Assembly: GCF_027942865.1 (NCBI RefSeq)
Contig: NC_134509.1
Coordinates: 14,596,017-14,660,016 of the forward strand
Reading direction: 5' to 3'
Length of the DNA stretch: 64,000 nucleotides
DNA from: Odontesthes bonariensis
Taxonomy: Eukaryota > Chordata > Actinopteri > Atheriniformes > Atherinopsidae
Below are positions 34,201 to 46,790 of the stretch, piece by piece. Made by a program: the position numbers and the translations under genes. Each line of letters starts with the position of its first letter. Position 1 is the stretch's first letter. The notes beneath the pieces were generated by a model. It ran no database searches. It was given only the letters and a program-made list of their open reading frames with translations, and had not been told where the DNA came from.

Positions 34201-37200
34201 AACTCAAATTTGAGCCACATTTCATACAGAAGACAGCACTCATAATGGTAGGGGGTTGCATTACATGGCATAGGTAACAATTAATGCAGAAGAACGCAGA
34301 TGGGTTTTGGGGAAAAACATGATGCCTTCCAGGCTTCTTTTTCAGAACACAATGCTAAACCAAATCCTTCAGGAATAAAAAAAAAAAGCATGGTACTGTG
34401 CTAAAAGAGCCAAGTGTTAAACTGGCCTACCCTCATACCAGACTTGTCACCTGCTGAAAACATTTGGCACATTATGAAATGAAATATATATTAAAGGATG
34501 CCCAGAACTCTTAAGCAGCAGAAATCCTATAAAAAACAAAAGAAAGGCGAAAACACTTTTCTCTCAACAGTTTTTCTCTTCTGGTTTCCAGTCTCTTACA
34601 GAGTGTTGTTAGAAGAAGAAAAACTCTATTGGAATTGGGTTTTGTGGGGGCAGCATTATATATGCTCAAGTGAGCATTTTCCAGTTTCCTTTTTTTGCCT
34701 TTGAGCTAACAGCTACACTACACCAGCCCTGCTCTGCAACGCCCAGGTCAAACTGAATATCTACTTCTAACGTCTTACACACACCACACTTCTCTTCTCT
34801 TCAGAATACTTCAGCTGTGCCTGGCTACACACACTGTTGCTGCCTCACACGCCAAACATTTATGTCTCCGATAAAGATCTTAATGTTCTGTATCTGCAGA
34901 CACACTTGCAATGACATCGTGTACGCACCAGCTTGCAACTTTTTGTACAGCTTTTCCTTCCTTTTTTCTTTTTTTGCCACACTGCTGCAGTTCTCCATCT
35001 GTATGTGTTAATGGCTTGAGAGTGTATTCTTGACCTGCTTGTGAAGATGCATGGTTTCAGCACATGTAGAGGCAGGTACCTTTTAAAAGCTGCAAAGACC
35101 CTGAAGCATCTCCCCTCTCACAGCGTCTGAGGGGCATTTTGGGTCAAAGGCCACACTCAAATTGAGTATATCACATAAACTTACCTGCCTAAACTGATTT
35201 AGAAAAGGCATATCAAACTAATGAATGATTAAACTCAGTCCAGGTATAAATGACTGATTAAATATTGTGTATTTCTTCAGACAAATCTTTGTTTGTTTGA
35301 AAAAAAAAAATCCGAGAGAGAGAAAAGAATAAGCCACAGATCTGAATTCAAGATTTGGACCAAACATTTTCCAATTAATACAAATAATCTAACTGAGGTT
35401 GCGAGCACTCTTTAATGACAAGGTCTGTAACCAGAGGCCAGATTGAGTGGATTATCTTGAGTGCAAATCTCTATTGAGCCAAAGTTTTACCTTCAACACA
35501 AACAGCTCACCTGCATAGATTTATTAGCAGATAGCCTGACCATTAGCATGCTCTGCAGCTGCATGCTCCTGCATGTCCAGGATAATGCGACCTCCTCCAT
35601 GAGTCACCTTTTCAACACTTTGTGAGTTCACCGGCTGGCTCATCTCACTTTCCATCAGCTATCTGTTTGATCCTTTCCCAGATGGGCCTGTCTATTTTTT
35701 TGCATCTGCGATGCAGAGGTGATTTTGCAGGTGAACACAAGTTAATCTGTGCGTCTGTTAAATAAAGTAATACTGCTGTATGCTATAAATAACATTAATG
35801 TTCTGGTGTGCTGAGCTTGAATGTGTCCTTAACATGTGAACCATGGCTCTGCAGAAACACAGTTTTGTTTGAAGTTCCAGTTTGCACCACTGCACCTGGT
35901 TCAGCTGAGTGGAAGCCTGGACAAAGAGGGTAGGCAAACAGAACAAGGAGTGTTGAGCTAATTGAAGCCCTTGTGCTCCCTTCCTGTTGTTAAACCCACC
36001 CTTAAAGACAGAAAAGCTCCCCTTCAGGAGCTTATTAAATAACAAAAGTAAGGCAGAGAATATTGGTATAATTTTTTTCTAAATTGATCGATAATAGTTG
36101 CAGTGTTTCAATTAATGTCAGAGCTATAGGTCTTTAAACAAAAAAGGATGGTTCACAGCATTCAGAGTCTGGAGGGAGAGATAATTAGTAGCTATAAAGT
36201 CAAACTGGCATAGCCTTCACTTTACGAATATAAAGATTATATTTGGCAAAATCACATCCTCTCAGTCCTACTTGATGATGGTAGCATTATCACTAACATG
36301 GACCTCTCAATACAGTGTAATTATACACTGTATTGAGTGTATATATAATTACCAAGCCTATCTGATTCATTAAAGAAAATTATTTGGGATTAACAGCTTT
36401 TATTGGTAGACTGACATGTTATACCTAAAGTGGATACTTTTAAAAACTATTTCAAAGGTGAGTCTCACTTGAAAGATAGAAATGAGATTCCATAAAGGCA
36501 GAACTACTGAAAACCAAAATTAAAAATGTGTAGGCGATTATTGGATGCCGATGACAGAAACTCAGAATTCCCATTATTCTCTAAATCGCACTGTTCACTG
36601 TCACACCCTTGCAGTCAATAAAGTGTAGTTTAAAAGACGAAAAGAAACATGTTTGTGAGATTGATTCCAAGAGTTAGATATGGGGATATCTAGTTATACA
36701 TAACTTCATATAAAACATTCACTTCCCACAGTCACTTAAAGCAGATGATAAAAGGGGGAAGTTTAAAAGCTCTCAGAAGCACCCCGAGGGAAAGGATCCT
36801 TTTGTTCTTTAACAATAAAGTTTAAAGCATGTGGTGGTCTTTCACTTTTACAAACTCACAGTCAGAGTTTGGCTTAAGTCTCCTTTGACCCCTGTCCTTT
36901 AAACCTGCTAGCCTTTCCACTGGCGTGAACTGAGGCAGCACCTCTGTACCGGGTGTCAGTCATGGCTAGCTGCCCTAAGTCTTTGTAATGCAAACACTTG
37001 CCTGATTGACAGAGAGCAGGAAGTTTTAATTTTAAGGAGCCAATAATAGGCAGATGAACTCTTGAAGAAAACCTTGTGGTCAATGACTCTGTACCAATGA
37101 GTCCCTGTCTGGAGTCGGTGCATGAAAGTATTCAATGATAAAGGGTTCCTACCGTTGTCTTCAACTGTGAAATAGAAGATATCACTTGTGGCGTTACTCC

Positions 37201-40200
37201 CATCCAACAGCACGTAACAGATCTTCATGTCATTGATATCAGCTGTTAGTGTGACAAATACAGAGAGATACAGCATTTACTGAAAGGATAAGATGACTGT
37301 GACATTAAAAGGCATTTAAAAAAATTTTTTGTCACATCTTTAAGCTATTAAAGTGCTAAATTTGCTGCAGTAGAAATGTTTTTACGAAGTTTCAGAATTC
37401 TTTCTGTAAACTCCAAATATTTGGTGACAAATATCACTTACAAAAGCATACAATGATTCAACAAAGTTTTAACTTAATCATAAAAACAGCCCAGCATAAT
37501 GCCAAAGCTGGTCTTATATTAGTCGCAGTGTTTCTAGATGACAAATGTGAAAATTTTAGGTAAACTTCAAATTCCACTTAGAACAGTTTCCATCAACTTG
37601 TTTGGAGCAGATAGCCCAGCAGCATTACCAGCATAGTGATTGAAGTTGAAAACAAAACAAAAGGAAGAAGAATACTCAAAAGAAACATGTCACCATCACC
37701 ACATAGAACAAAAGAATTGAAAGATTATCAGGAATACATTTTTTCAGCTGGGAATTACTCTTTCATGTTTGGAGTACCAACCAAGTCTCTTTTCTAGAAA
37801 GCGTCAAAAGCTAAATAGACAATTGAATTAGATATTTGCTACATTAGATCTTTATCACGTAACAGGGTTTTTTGTTTTCAAGTTTTCTTATTTTCTGTTT
37901 CCATCAACCTTTTGCTTACAAAGAAATGTTGTTAGTTAAACCTAACCAAAAGTCTAGAACAAAATAAAACTTACCTTAACCAAGTTTAAACAAAGTGTAA
38001 AGTTAAAAAAAATATTATATTATATTATAAAATATATTGTCAGGTGTCTCCTCCAACCTCTTTCTAAGTTATTTTTTTTTGCTATTTCAGGAAACACCAA
38101 TGTTTTTGAGAAAACCATGTATATTTCTTGCCAAGTGGACTAGTACAGTTGACTTACCAGTCTATTAAGGCTTTAAGTCATTATACTGTGCTGCATACAT
38201 ACCTAATTTCTAATTAATATATTCTTTATATGCTTGTTTAGAATTATTTTCGCATTCAGTGAGCTCTAGTTGTTTATGCATTAAGCAAATAAAAATCATT
38301 ATGACTCATTTGGAGTTGTGTTGTATCTGACAAAGGTGCAATATTCACTATGTATTTGTGCTTCAGACAGAGTCGTTACTGAAATATCTGGCTTTTCTAT
38401 ATTATTTCACATTGGAGACTCATGACTGAGAAATTTGGTTCCTTATGTTTTTAGGAACTATCATGAAATATTCAATGGTGTGACACCAACTTACCTTGTG
38501 TGAAGGTTTTGATGCTGTCATTACCCAGCTCAGTGTTCACGATGAATCCATGCAGTGGAGCCTCAGACACAATGTACTTCAGGACTTTCTGGGGGCTGTC
38601 TCTGTCCTCCGATCGAAGGACCTTGCTGGTGATCACGAAACCAAGGTGTCCTGTCTGAAGGACTTTCAGCGAGGCAGCAGCTTTGTTAACAACAATCTGG
38701 GGCACACCATTATCCACCGTATTGATATGAATGGTCATCATTTGGGGCTTGCGTGTCTCATACACAGTATCAGGAAAGATGTAAAAGTCTGTATGAGTGC
38801 CGTCAGTGATGGTGAAAGAGAAACTGTCTTCATTGGTCTCAGTCCCATCGTGCTTATAGCTGATAAGGTTCTCATTCAGATCCTGCTTGGTAAAGGTAGT
38901 GATTGGCTGGGAGTTGTTGAAAAGCAGCTGGCCGTGCACTGGCACCTGCGTGACTATGAAGCGTAGCAGGGTGTCAGGAGTGTCCCGATCCTCAGCAGTC
39001 AACTCAAATGGTGTAATGAGCTTGGTTTCTCCTTCCTCGACAACCAGCTTGTTTACGGACAAGACAGGTTTCTTATTATCTACATCAGTGATAGACACTC
39101 TGAAGGTTCGGAAGACAGGGTTGTAACCATCTGTCACCTCAAACTCAAAGCTGTCCATTTTCATCTCATCATCTGAGGTGTGGATGTAGTAGATCTTGTT
39201 ACCAGCGAGCTGTAGTTGTGTGAAGGTGGAAATGGGAACACCAGGGTAGTCAGTACACTCTAAGTGTCCTCTGCTAGGTGCTCTTGTGATACTAAAGCTG
39301 AGGTACTCATCAGGACTGTTGATGTCAGTAGTGCTGAGGAGATCAGTAGTAAGAGTTACTTTTCCTCCTTCTTTGAGCGTCACACCTTTGTTGATGACAT
39401 CTGGGAAAACCATGTCAATACTCCCAATGTTGATGTAAAAGTAACGGTCTATGAGTGGATTGATACCATCTGTAACGTCAAATTTGAGCAGGTCACGAAT
39501 GCCCTCCTGGCCTGTGTGTACATACTGAATGAGTTGTTTGTCAATTTCGTCCTGTGTGAAATTCATTCCCAGGGTTATGTTCCCTAAGACATCACCATAT
39601 TTGCTGATATGCTGAAGGTATCCTTGACCAGGGCCATATCGCACAACATATATTAGTTCCTTGTCTTCAGAGTCTAGATCTGTTGCCTTTAAAACCCCGT
39701 TACTGATGACTTTTGTCTCTCCGATCTCAACATCGAGTCCGTCATTTATAGCCATTCTTGGTGTCTCATCATCAACAGGAATAACCATGATGAGAACTGT
39801 CTTTTCCACTTTGTGTTTGCCATCAGACAGCCTGATATCAAAGCTGTCTTCTTTGGTCTCAGAGTCATCGTGTTCATAGACAATGTTGGATGCTTCTTTG
39901 ATCTGTTCCAAGTTGAACTTCTCTACAGGCATCGTGCCAGTGCTGAGCTGCTGAACTATCGTCCCATGCTTTGGGTTTTTGATGATCTCAAAGTGTAGTT
40001 CATCCCCTGGGATGTCAGCATCAGCAGCGTTGAGAATTGGTGTGTCAATAATGAGACTCATGCCCTCCATTACCACAAACTCACGAATGAAAATCTCAGG
40101 CTTCTCATCATTGGCTGGAATGATGACTATGGGGAGGAAGTGGCGTTCAGAGAAGTTAATACCATCAGAGCAGCGGAAGGTAAAACGATCCTCCACAGGT

Positions 40201-43200
40201 TCAACCCCTTTGTGAATACTTTGGACGTAGTAGATGTGACCAAGGGCAACGTCTTTTATGGTAAAGGCAGTGATGGCTGTACCAGTTCTTGATTTCTCAG
40301 AGCCCGCTGCTGGGGAGATGTTCTCCACATAGCCAGATGTTGGTTGGACGATGATGGTGCACAGGATATCGTCATTGTTGGTGTCAACATCCTCAGCTTG
40401 AATGTGGTTTACGGTGATAACATTCTTCTCCCCTTCCACCACAACAAACTGCCCACCAACACTGACAACAGGTGGAATGCTGTCAACAGGAAGGATGGTC
40501 ACATGAACTGTCACCCCTTGAACCTTGTTGCCGCCCACGACCCACTGATCAGACATATCAGACAAAGTTAGGTTAAAAGAGTCGTGTTCTTTGACTGGAC
40601 CGATTTCACCGGATGTATGAGCATACACCACCATTCCATTAATGATGTCTTCCTGGGTGAATCTCTCAGCAGGAGCTCCATTAACCAGGATTTCACCCAA
40701 CCTGGGAGATTCCTCAACAATAAAAGTCAGCATGAGGTCATCTGTGTCTTCATCACGGCCCTGGATGACATTAGTTGTAATTTCGGTTGCTCCATTCTCC
40801 AGCACATCGATAGAGGCTCCGAGTAGGCCAGCTGGGAGCATAATTGTTGGGATCTCATCATCAACTGGCTCGATGGTGATCCTAACAATAATGGGCACCT
40901 CATGGAAGCCGTCACTTACAGCAAGTTTGATGACATCGCTGAGCGATTCCTCTCCTCCGTGGATGTAAGTGAGGTGACCATTGGCAATGTCTTCAAGCAC
41001 AAATGTTTCACCGTTTGACATGTCAATCCCTAAATACTGCAACTGCCCATATAGAGGAATCTGGGTCACGGCGAAAATGATATTTTCATCATCTGTATCC
41101 GTGTCAGTGGCATCCAGCTCCTTCCTGGTAATAACATAAGTACTTCTTTCCATAAGGGCAAAACCAGTGTTGGTGATAACTGGTGGTTTGTTGTCAACTG
41201 GCTGTAGGAAAATGGTGAATAGTCCATCTGCTGTGTTACCAGCTGTGTCTTCCACAGTGAATGTGAACTGAGCCACTTTTGGAGTGATTCCCAGTTCCTG
41301 GTCTGGAGGCTTGTAAGCTACTTTATGGTGATTAACCTGGGCTTGTGTGAACTCTACAACCACGGTGTCAGGGTTCTCAGTCAGTACAATTTCACCTAAA
41401 GGAACTGGATTGTTCTCATCTGTGTCAGTTGGTGGTTTGGTGATTGTGTATTTCAGGTCTCTGTCATCTGAATCTAGATCAGTATAACACAAGAATTTTT
41501 TCCTGAAGAATGTCAGCTCATATTCCAGGACTGTCATGTGAAGGGTTGTGCCTAGGAAAAGCTCCGGGGCAAGGTCATCAACGGGATGGATTTTAATAGT
41601 GAACATGTGCTCGCCTGACTGATTAGGAGGATCATTGTCATCCTGCACGCGGAACACAAACTGATCAATCACAGTTGTGGTGCTATGGGGTCCGATGTGG
41701 CGATAGAACAGCTTTCCATCAAGAATATCCTGCTGAAACCATTCTGTCACCACCTGCTCAAACATCTCATCTGTCTCACTGAACTTCCACAAAGTTGGGT
41801 CAGTGGGTGGCTCTACTTGCCTAAGCAGGAGCTCTCCTACTGTGGAGTAAGGTGCCTCCAAGATAAACTTAATAGTTGAGTCCTCTGAGTCGATATCTGT
41901 AGCGCTCAGTATGAAGGGAGAGATCTGCATAACTTCATTCTTGAACAGAACCAGGCCGGTGTTAGCATTAATAATAGGGGGTTCGTCATCAGTGGGAGCA
42001 ATAGTGATAGGAAACAAAAATTCCACTTCATTGCTTCCATCAGTCATTCTAAAAATAATGTTGTCACTGTACGTGTCGCTGCCGTCATGCTGGTACACAA
42101 CAATACCACTGTCTAGATCGGCAGGGGTGAAGAATTTCCTGCGTGTGCCAAGCACAGTGAGGTCTCCGTGTTTTAAACCATCAACAACTGTAATTCTCAC
42201 ATCTTCCAGGTTATCCTCATCACTAATCTCTAAATTCTGTGAGCTTGAGAGAGCTCGGGACTGCCCTTCAAATAATAGCTGACCTGTATTTTTAGTTGCA
42301 ACTGGAGCCAAGGTATTCATAGGCTTAACCACAATCATAAAAGCAAATGGATCAGAGACTGCACCATCAGTATCTACAATCTCAAACTCAAGTTGGAAAA
42401 TCCTCTCTTGTTCTGAGTCCTCTGACGGTGGTTTGTAGGCTATTTTAAGGTCTTTTATGTCCCTCTGATAGAAGGAGGTGATAGGGAGGTTCTGATCATC
42501 TGTGCTGATGATATAACCCTGCTGAGGGCTCAGTGGTGAAGTAATGTTGAAAATCAGATCATCTGGGTCAGATTCGACATCTTCGGCAGCTAGCATGTCA
42601 CTTGTAATAGCTGTCATCACAAATTGATCAATCTCCATCATCATCATGGCTACAAAGCTGGGTTTGGGAGCAGTGTTCTCTGCACCCTCTCTAATTCTAA
42701 CCATCAATTGAAAATGCTCCTGCATTATTGTGTTGCCATCATTATCCTGCAGCTCTACCATCATTGGAATATAGTCTCTGTTTGGTGAATTGGTTTTAGC
42801 AGTGTGTTTGTAGCGAATGCCCAGTTTTACAAACTCATCACAATCAACCATTTGGCCATTGGTGGGGCTATTCAAGAGAGTGCCATACCTGGGAAGATCT
42901 CCAGCGCCGACCAGAGTAGCGATTTTACACTGTGTGACACCATCCTCAAAGGAAAACTCTAGAGCCTTTTTGTCAATGGGGCTGCTGTCCCCATTGAGCT
43001 TTTCAACATTTATGGGCATATTCCTTGTGACGATCTCAAGCTGCTGGAAAACCACCTCCACTTCCAGCATGAAAGGGATGATAACTGTGTCTGTCTGGGA
43101 GTCGTAACGAAGCTGCAGCTTCACACGATCCTGACTGGGGCTCCGAGATCCAAAATGAGTGTATTTCACTTCATCTGCGCCAAAGGAACAAGGGAACTTT

Positions 43201-43523
43201 TTCGGGGTCAAAATCCCTGGCTTCTGGGCCAGTGGGTCATTGTCCAAAACTGTGATGTGGCAACGGTCACCGGGCTGCACTTCTGTTACCAGGTCATTGA
43301 CAGGGTCCAAAAACACAGACCTCCCAAAAGGCACCCTGATCCCATTGTTAGCAATGATGATATTGTCTTCATTAGGTCTGGACCTGTGGTAATAGAGGTG
43401 AGCTGGATCAAATGACTGTGAGAATACTGGGGAAAAACAGGAGCTGAGAGAAAAAATAAGCAGCAGGCCTCTCAAAAATGCCCACTTTTTCCAAAGTTTG
43501 GAACTTTGCAGACAACCAGCCAT
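12689..43523 (-). CDS. frem3: FREM3, Fras1-related extracellular matrix protein, 24 coding exons, complete
   Basis: Frem/Fras1 proteins form complexes at epithelial basement membranes. My exons (minus strand, 5' to 3'): 43523-38495, 37242-37153, 25115-24969, 24350-24120, 23994-23869, 23769-23518, 20213-20064, 19977-19768, 19422-19225, 19120-18956, 18701-18519, 18450-18320, 17216-17058, 16920-16617, 16531-16400, 16301-15970, 15257-15065, 14962-14858, 14530-14403, 14313-14179, 13966-13840, 13754-13567, 13482-13336, 13255-12689. All are GT-AG, phases agree, and the total is 9429 nt, 3142 aa. Order: signal peptide, 12 CSPG repeats, five Calx-beta domains, a conserved C-terminal region, a transmembrane helix and a short tail. 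I took the second in-frame ATG (43521-43523) because it starts a good signal peptide; 43556 is possible. FREM2 has the same architecture; frem3 is preferred because it adjoins smarca5 as in human. Intron 2 is 12 kb and holds transposons. No broken exon is seen. Confidence 0.93.
22243..22284. repeat. (CA)21 microsatellite
   Basis: An uninterrupted CA dinucleotide run of 42 bases in the frem3 intron between exons 6 and 7. It is typical of fish genomes and has no evident function. Confidence 0.97.
22936..23262 (+). mobile_element. tRNA-derived SINE in frem3 intron 6
   Basis: The left part has an A box-like TGGCTCAGTGGTTAGAG and a B box-like GGTTTGATTCCC, the Pol III promoter of a tRNA-derived SINE. 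Next come a 17-base A run (23015-23031), a body containing TGCCCTTGAGCAAGGCACC, and a tail GACCAATAAATCGG, which resembles fish SINE bodies. The element is antisense to frem3. Intron sequence outside it (20214-23517) shows only the CA repeat and nothing else I recognise. Confidence 0.85.
25477..25920 (+). pseudogene. GIY-YIG endonuclease domain of a Penelope-like element (fragment)
   Basis: An open frame of 147 codons ends in TAA at 25918-25920. It contains a Cys-rich start (CGSCVQC), the sequence [23 protein letters not shown] with a GIY-YIG-type core (VIYLI ... SYIGKT), conserved RVRIAEH-like [14 protein letters not shown], the RGGN-x-E-x-LLSQRE block and the C-terminal ending [10 protein letters not shown]. 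These are the linked endonuclease blocks I recognise from fish and amphibian Penelope-like elements. The frame is intact over this domain but lacks the N-terminal reverse transcriptase. It is therefore a dead fragment, though apparently a rather young one. Confidence 0.85.
26354..26402 (+). ncRNA. Hammerhead-ribozyme-like relic of the Penelope-like element
   Basis: The fold reads: stem I TTGTA (26354-26358) with TACAA (26398-26402); stem II GGCC (26372-26375) with GGCC (26381-26384); invariant-type GAAAC (26385-26389); a minimal stem III around GTT; and a GTT (26393-26395) at the cleavage position. This is the order of a minimal type I hammerhead, known in Penelope-like elements. The 5' core reads CTTGAGA (26363-26369) where CUGANGA is expected, so two core positions differ. 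It is probably inactive. Confidence 0.5.
29533..30189. mobile_element. Foldback MITE with about 292-bp arms and TTAA target duplication
   Basis: Left arm 29533 to about 29824 and right arm about 29898 to 30189 are near-perfect inverted repeats. The outer 20 bases, AGGAGAACTGCGGTATTTTC, match exactly on the complement of the right end. The loop is about 73 bases. TTAA flanks at 29529-29532 and 30190-30193 form the target duplication. There is no transposase. Like the element in smarca5, it starts AGG after TTAA, consistent with a piggyBac- or Kolobok-type mobilising enzyme. It lies in frem3 intron 2. Confidence 0.88.
33820..33893 (+). mobile_element. SINE 3' fragment
   Basis: The stretch reads GTATCCTTGGGCACTTGGCC, then TTTTGGATATAAGTGTCAGC and TAAATGATTGTGATGTAAT. 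This closely follows the common fish SINE/L2-type ending (cctTGGGCAagrCACTT ... TTGGATAAAAGCGTCtGCTAAATG). No tRNA-like head is visible upstream, so it is a truncated copy. Confidence 0.65.
36306..36337. repeat. Short perfect hairpin, 14-bp arms, 4-base loop
   Basis: CTCAATACAGTGTA is followed by ATTA and then its exact complement TACACTGTATTGAG. It lies in frem3 intron 2, 0.8 kb from exon 2. It could be a small MITE end or chance AT-rich symmetry; no function is inferred. Confidence 0.85.
37243..38494. other. frem3 intron 1
   Basis: This AT-rich intron of 1.25 kb between the large first coding exon and exon 2 has donor GTAAGT at 38493-38494 (complement) and acceptor TAACAG at 37243-37245 (complement). 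No gene or recognised repeat is seen inside. Confidence 0.7.
38495..43523 (-). other. frem3: frem3 giant first coding exon: signal peptide and CSPG repeat array
   Basis: One uninterrupted reading frame of 5029 nt (1676 codons plus one base). Residues 1-36 are a signal peptide, with a basic start (WKKW), hydrophobic core [11 protein letters not shown] and likely cleavage after VFSQ. A short N-terminal domain follows, then repeats of about 110-120 residues. Each carries hydrophobic strands, a D-x-D/E-S/T-x-D acidic motif (for example [29 protein letters not shown]) and a YxHDG/YxHxG motif near its end. I count 12 CSPG repeats, the last continuing into exons 2 and 3. The exon ends CAA G with donor GTAAGT. 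A single huge exon for this array is typical of FREM genes, from memory. Confidence 0.93.
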
Positions 43524-43860
43524 GTCCACTGCTAGTTGCCTTGCAATTTCTATCACAAGTCAGCTGCAGCAGGCGGATTCCTCTGCTGAGTGAAAAAGCA
43601 TGAAAAAAGACAAGTCTCTGATGGTCTGGGTCTTGGAATCTGTCCTCTGTGTCTCTGTGTTTCAGTGTGGCCACACAGAGACACAAGTGTGGTGAATGCT
43701 GCAGGGCTGTGCAGGTAATAATGAAACAGTAGACAGTGACAGGCACAGGCTCCTCCTTCTGTCAGCACAGGGAGTGAGCCTCCAACCCCCATTGCTAATT
43801 TAAGAAAAACCATTGGACAAGACTGAGAAAGTGCTGCTCCAACCAACACTTACCCCTCTC
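43524..43860 (-). promoter_or_regulatory. frem3: frem3 5'UTR and probable promoter-proximal region
   Basis: This is the sequence directly upstream of the chosen frem3 ATG. The frame stays open to an upstream in-frame ATG at 43554-43556. A pyrimidine/CAG acceptor-like site (complement near 43564-43572) raises the possibility of a non-coding exon further right. No TATA box or CpG island is evident, so the start site is not located. Confidence 0.35.
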
Positions 43861-46689
43861 CCCTTCTCTTACTGAATAAAGACTGTTCAGGGGGATTAAA
43901 TTGAGGCATTAAAGCAATTGAACTAAATTTAGTGTCAGTTGTGCTACAACAAACTAAAACTATATTCATAACTTAGATTAATGCAATAAAGAAGCAGTAA
44001 TATTTTAGTAGCATTTGTATGCCCAATAATTTATGAATGGAAATAATCTATCAACTAAGCAATACAGAGTTATAATTTTGACTGTTTATGTCAAGATTTA
44101 CTTTTATCTATAAGTTTACAAATATAAATGTATTTGCAAGGAAACTTATTATTGCTTCATTGCATGACACCAGTGCCCTCTAATGGGTTAAAGGTGAGAA
44201 TTTGCACTTAACAGATGAAGCAGTTAAAAAAAAATCTTTTTTTCAATTAACACAGATTTTTGTCAAATAACTCCACAAGTGTTTCAAATGTCCTTTGAAG
44301 ACAGCTTTGAGCTCTTTTGCATCTGTATTGACTAATGTGATTAGAAGCGCTTCTTCATAGTTATGACTGTTTCTTTAAAGGTGTGAACTATAGAAATGAA
44401 GTAGGCAATCCCTTATTAGAGGTCAAGTCAAATCTGGTATTCTACCACTGGTATGCATCCTCCAACAGCTCTTTGTACAGAGAAAATATGTTGTGAATAA
44501 TTAAGTGTGTTTCACTTAACACACTCAACACTTAAACAGCAAATATCTGAGTTCTTAAGCAGGCTTAAGCTATCAGAAAGCAAAAAACTCGAAGTTCATT
44601 GTGAACATAGTCATGACCTGAGAATGTGTGAAGACATTTGTGTTCTGTTCACAAGACAGAGAACCTCCAAGGTCATGACACGTCGGCACCAGAGTGGCCG
44701 TTAGTCCCACCCTTTGGAAAAATAACTTGGCATCATCTGGCAGGACAGGTGTGCATGATAACTGTTTGGTGTCACACACAGAAAACGCAACACAGCTCAA
44801 AATATTTGTCGAGACGTTGGTCTTTTTTCAAAAATTCTAGCCTGACATCATCACGATCCCATGATCACAGGCATCACCGCAGTTAACCCATCCAGATCTC
44901 CTTTTGTTGATTATTCATTATAACAAACTGATGTCTCTTAATTACAGATTATTAATGTTGCTTTGTCAACATACACTGAATCTTTCAGATTCAAATACTT
45001 AGCATTTTTAACAACATGCAAAAGAATGAAAATATGATATAAACATGGTACTTGCTGTCTTTTGTATCAGTTCAGAATAATTTAGCCAAGATTTAGCTTT
45101 ACATTTTTAGTGCCTTTGGACATTTTGGTAACTTTTCATTCTTTCAACAAGTGGTGGTTTGTGATAACTCCCTAATTGGTCGCTGTTTATTAGGGGGTTA
45201 GTATCATATTTAAATCAGGGAAAATCCCTGCTCTATTTTAACACAATCTGGATATTCGATGCAGGTCAGTAACATTGTTAGGCTAATGAATAAAATAACA
45301 ATTCTAACAAGTTCTATGTCAGCAGGAGCTGACAGGCAAAAATCTTCAAGGCAAAAATCATGAAGAAGATGTATTTGACCGTGTTTCTCTGCAGTGACAC
45401 TGACAAAACAGTGCATGGATAAATCAGGCAGCCACTGTGAATGCAGTGAGAAAGTGAGAATGTGTTCTCAGTATCCCGCGCAAGGTCATGTTAAGATAAA
45501 AATACCAAGTAACCTTTTATGGGTCATCTTTTGAGTTGAGCCTGACACTCAATGAAGTGATCTAGGAACATTGCTCAAACACCTTCACACAATTCCTCTG
45601 GTGGAAACGTTTGATTTCTGCTTTGCCATCATTAATGCCAGTGATTATGAATTCTTAAAAAGTTGGTCTAATCCTGTTCAAGTTTAATTTTATTGACTTA
45701 ATCAACACAGCTTTGAACTGATAAAGTTAACGACTAATGAATCCTGTTCATGCACAGCCATGTAAGTTCAGAAATTTGGTGTACACAGTGCCCTCAACAA
45801 TTTGACCGACTATTAATATAAAAGAGCATCTTTTAATGTGAGATGGAAATGCTTTTACAACACGCTCAACCTCTCAGCAACCTTCCTCTACGTGTGGGCC
45901 AAATAGCAAAGATGCCATGTGCGTCCAGGCATTCTTAATCACACATTTCATTGCATCCTCTAAATAAATCTCGCCCCGCTCACTTGTCCATCCAAAAATA
46001 AAAGTGGAACACACACCAAATGGTGTGACTATAGAAACAAACACAGCAAGCTTTTTATACTCCTGGATTTTACTCACATTCCTCTCATAGTGAAGTCAAA
46101 GCAACAAATGAAGACTCTAAAATCAGGAAGCTCTCGGTATCAATTTTGGAGCAAGAAACATGACAAATGAGAACATCATTGTGTAAATTTGTGGAGAGCA
46201 GCTACTAAATGTGTCTGTTGTCAAGCTGCGGCATTACATTCCTTGAGCCATTAACTTTCCTTTTTCCAATTTAGACATTAAAGACATGACATGCCTTTAA
46301 TGGGTGTCCAAGGTAAACAGAGAGAGAGAAGCTGGGTCGAAGCCAGGCTCTGCTGCCCAGGATCAACTCCTCATCCAGGGGGTAGCTCATGATGACAGCA
46401 GGCACTAATGACCTCATGATAGATGGAACACAAAGCCTGAGTAGATCCAGTCCCTTTATCCTGAACAGCCATGCAGACTGAAGACAGGATTTGCTTGCTT
46501 TCCTTTCGGTACAGCAGTTGACTGTCAACGGTGAAGCAGCGGTCAGACGCATGCTCCGTCACTTTTAGATGAGTCATCCATCTCCATAGCATTTTTATCT
46601 TTAAATCTTACACTGTGCAACCCCCCCAACCCAAAAAATGTATTTATTCAATATTATTATTATTCTTTTTATTCTTTTTATCTTTTACA

Positions 46690-46790
46690 AGTTTTATAAT
46701 GTCTTGTGGAAGTATGTGAGTGTATGCGTGTGTACTACTGCTGCAAAACAATTGCCCAAGTTGGGACAAATAAAGTTACTTACTTACTTA
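46690..46790 (+). mobile_element. Non-LTR retrotransposon 3' tail
   Basis: The sequence TGCTGCAAAACAATTGCCCAA, GTTGGGACAAATAAAGTTAC and then TTACTTACTTA is a typical fish LINE/SINE 3' end: a fairly conserved terminus with AATAAA and a short tandem repeat (TTAC)n. Only the last 100 bases are recognisable; the family is not determined. Confidence 0.65.

Larger units (their letters stand above)
25116..37152. other. frem3 intron 2 (12 kb)
   Basis: Apart from the Penelope-like fragment, the foldback MITE, a SINE tail and a small hairpin (36306-36337), I see no coding exon, RNA gene or known repeat. The sequence is AT-rich. Short ORFs on both strands lack splice sites or recognisable motifs. Some of it may be older repeat or regulatory sequence that cannot be recognised by eye. 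Confidence 0.6.

Noticed and set aside
38496..43415. Many open frames on the plus strand opposite the large frem3 exon
   Set aside because: They are antisense shadows of one long conserved coding exon; none has a motif or splice context.
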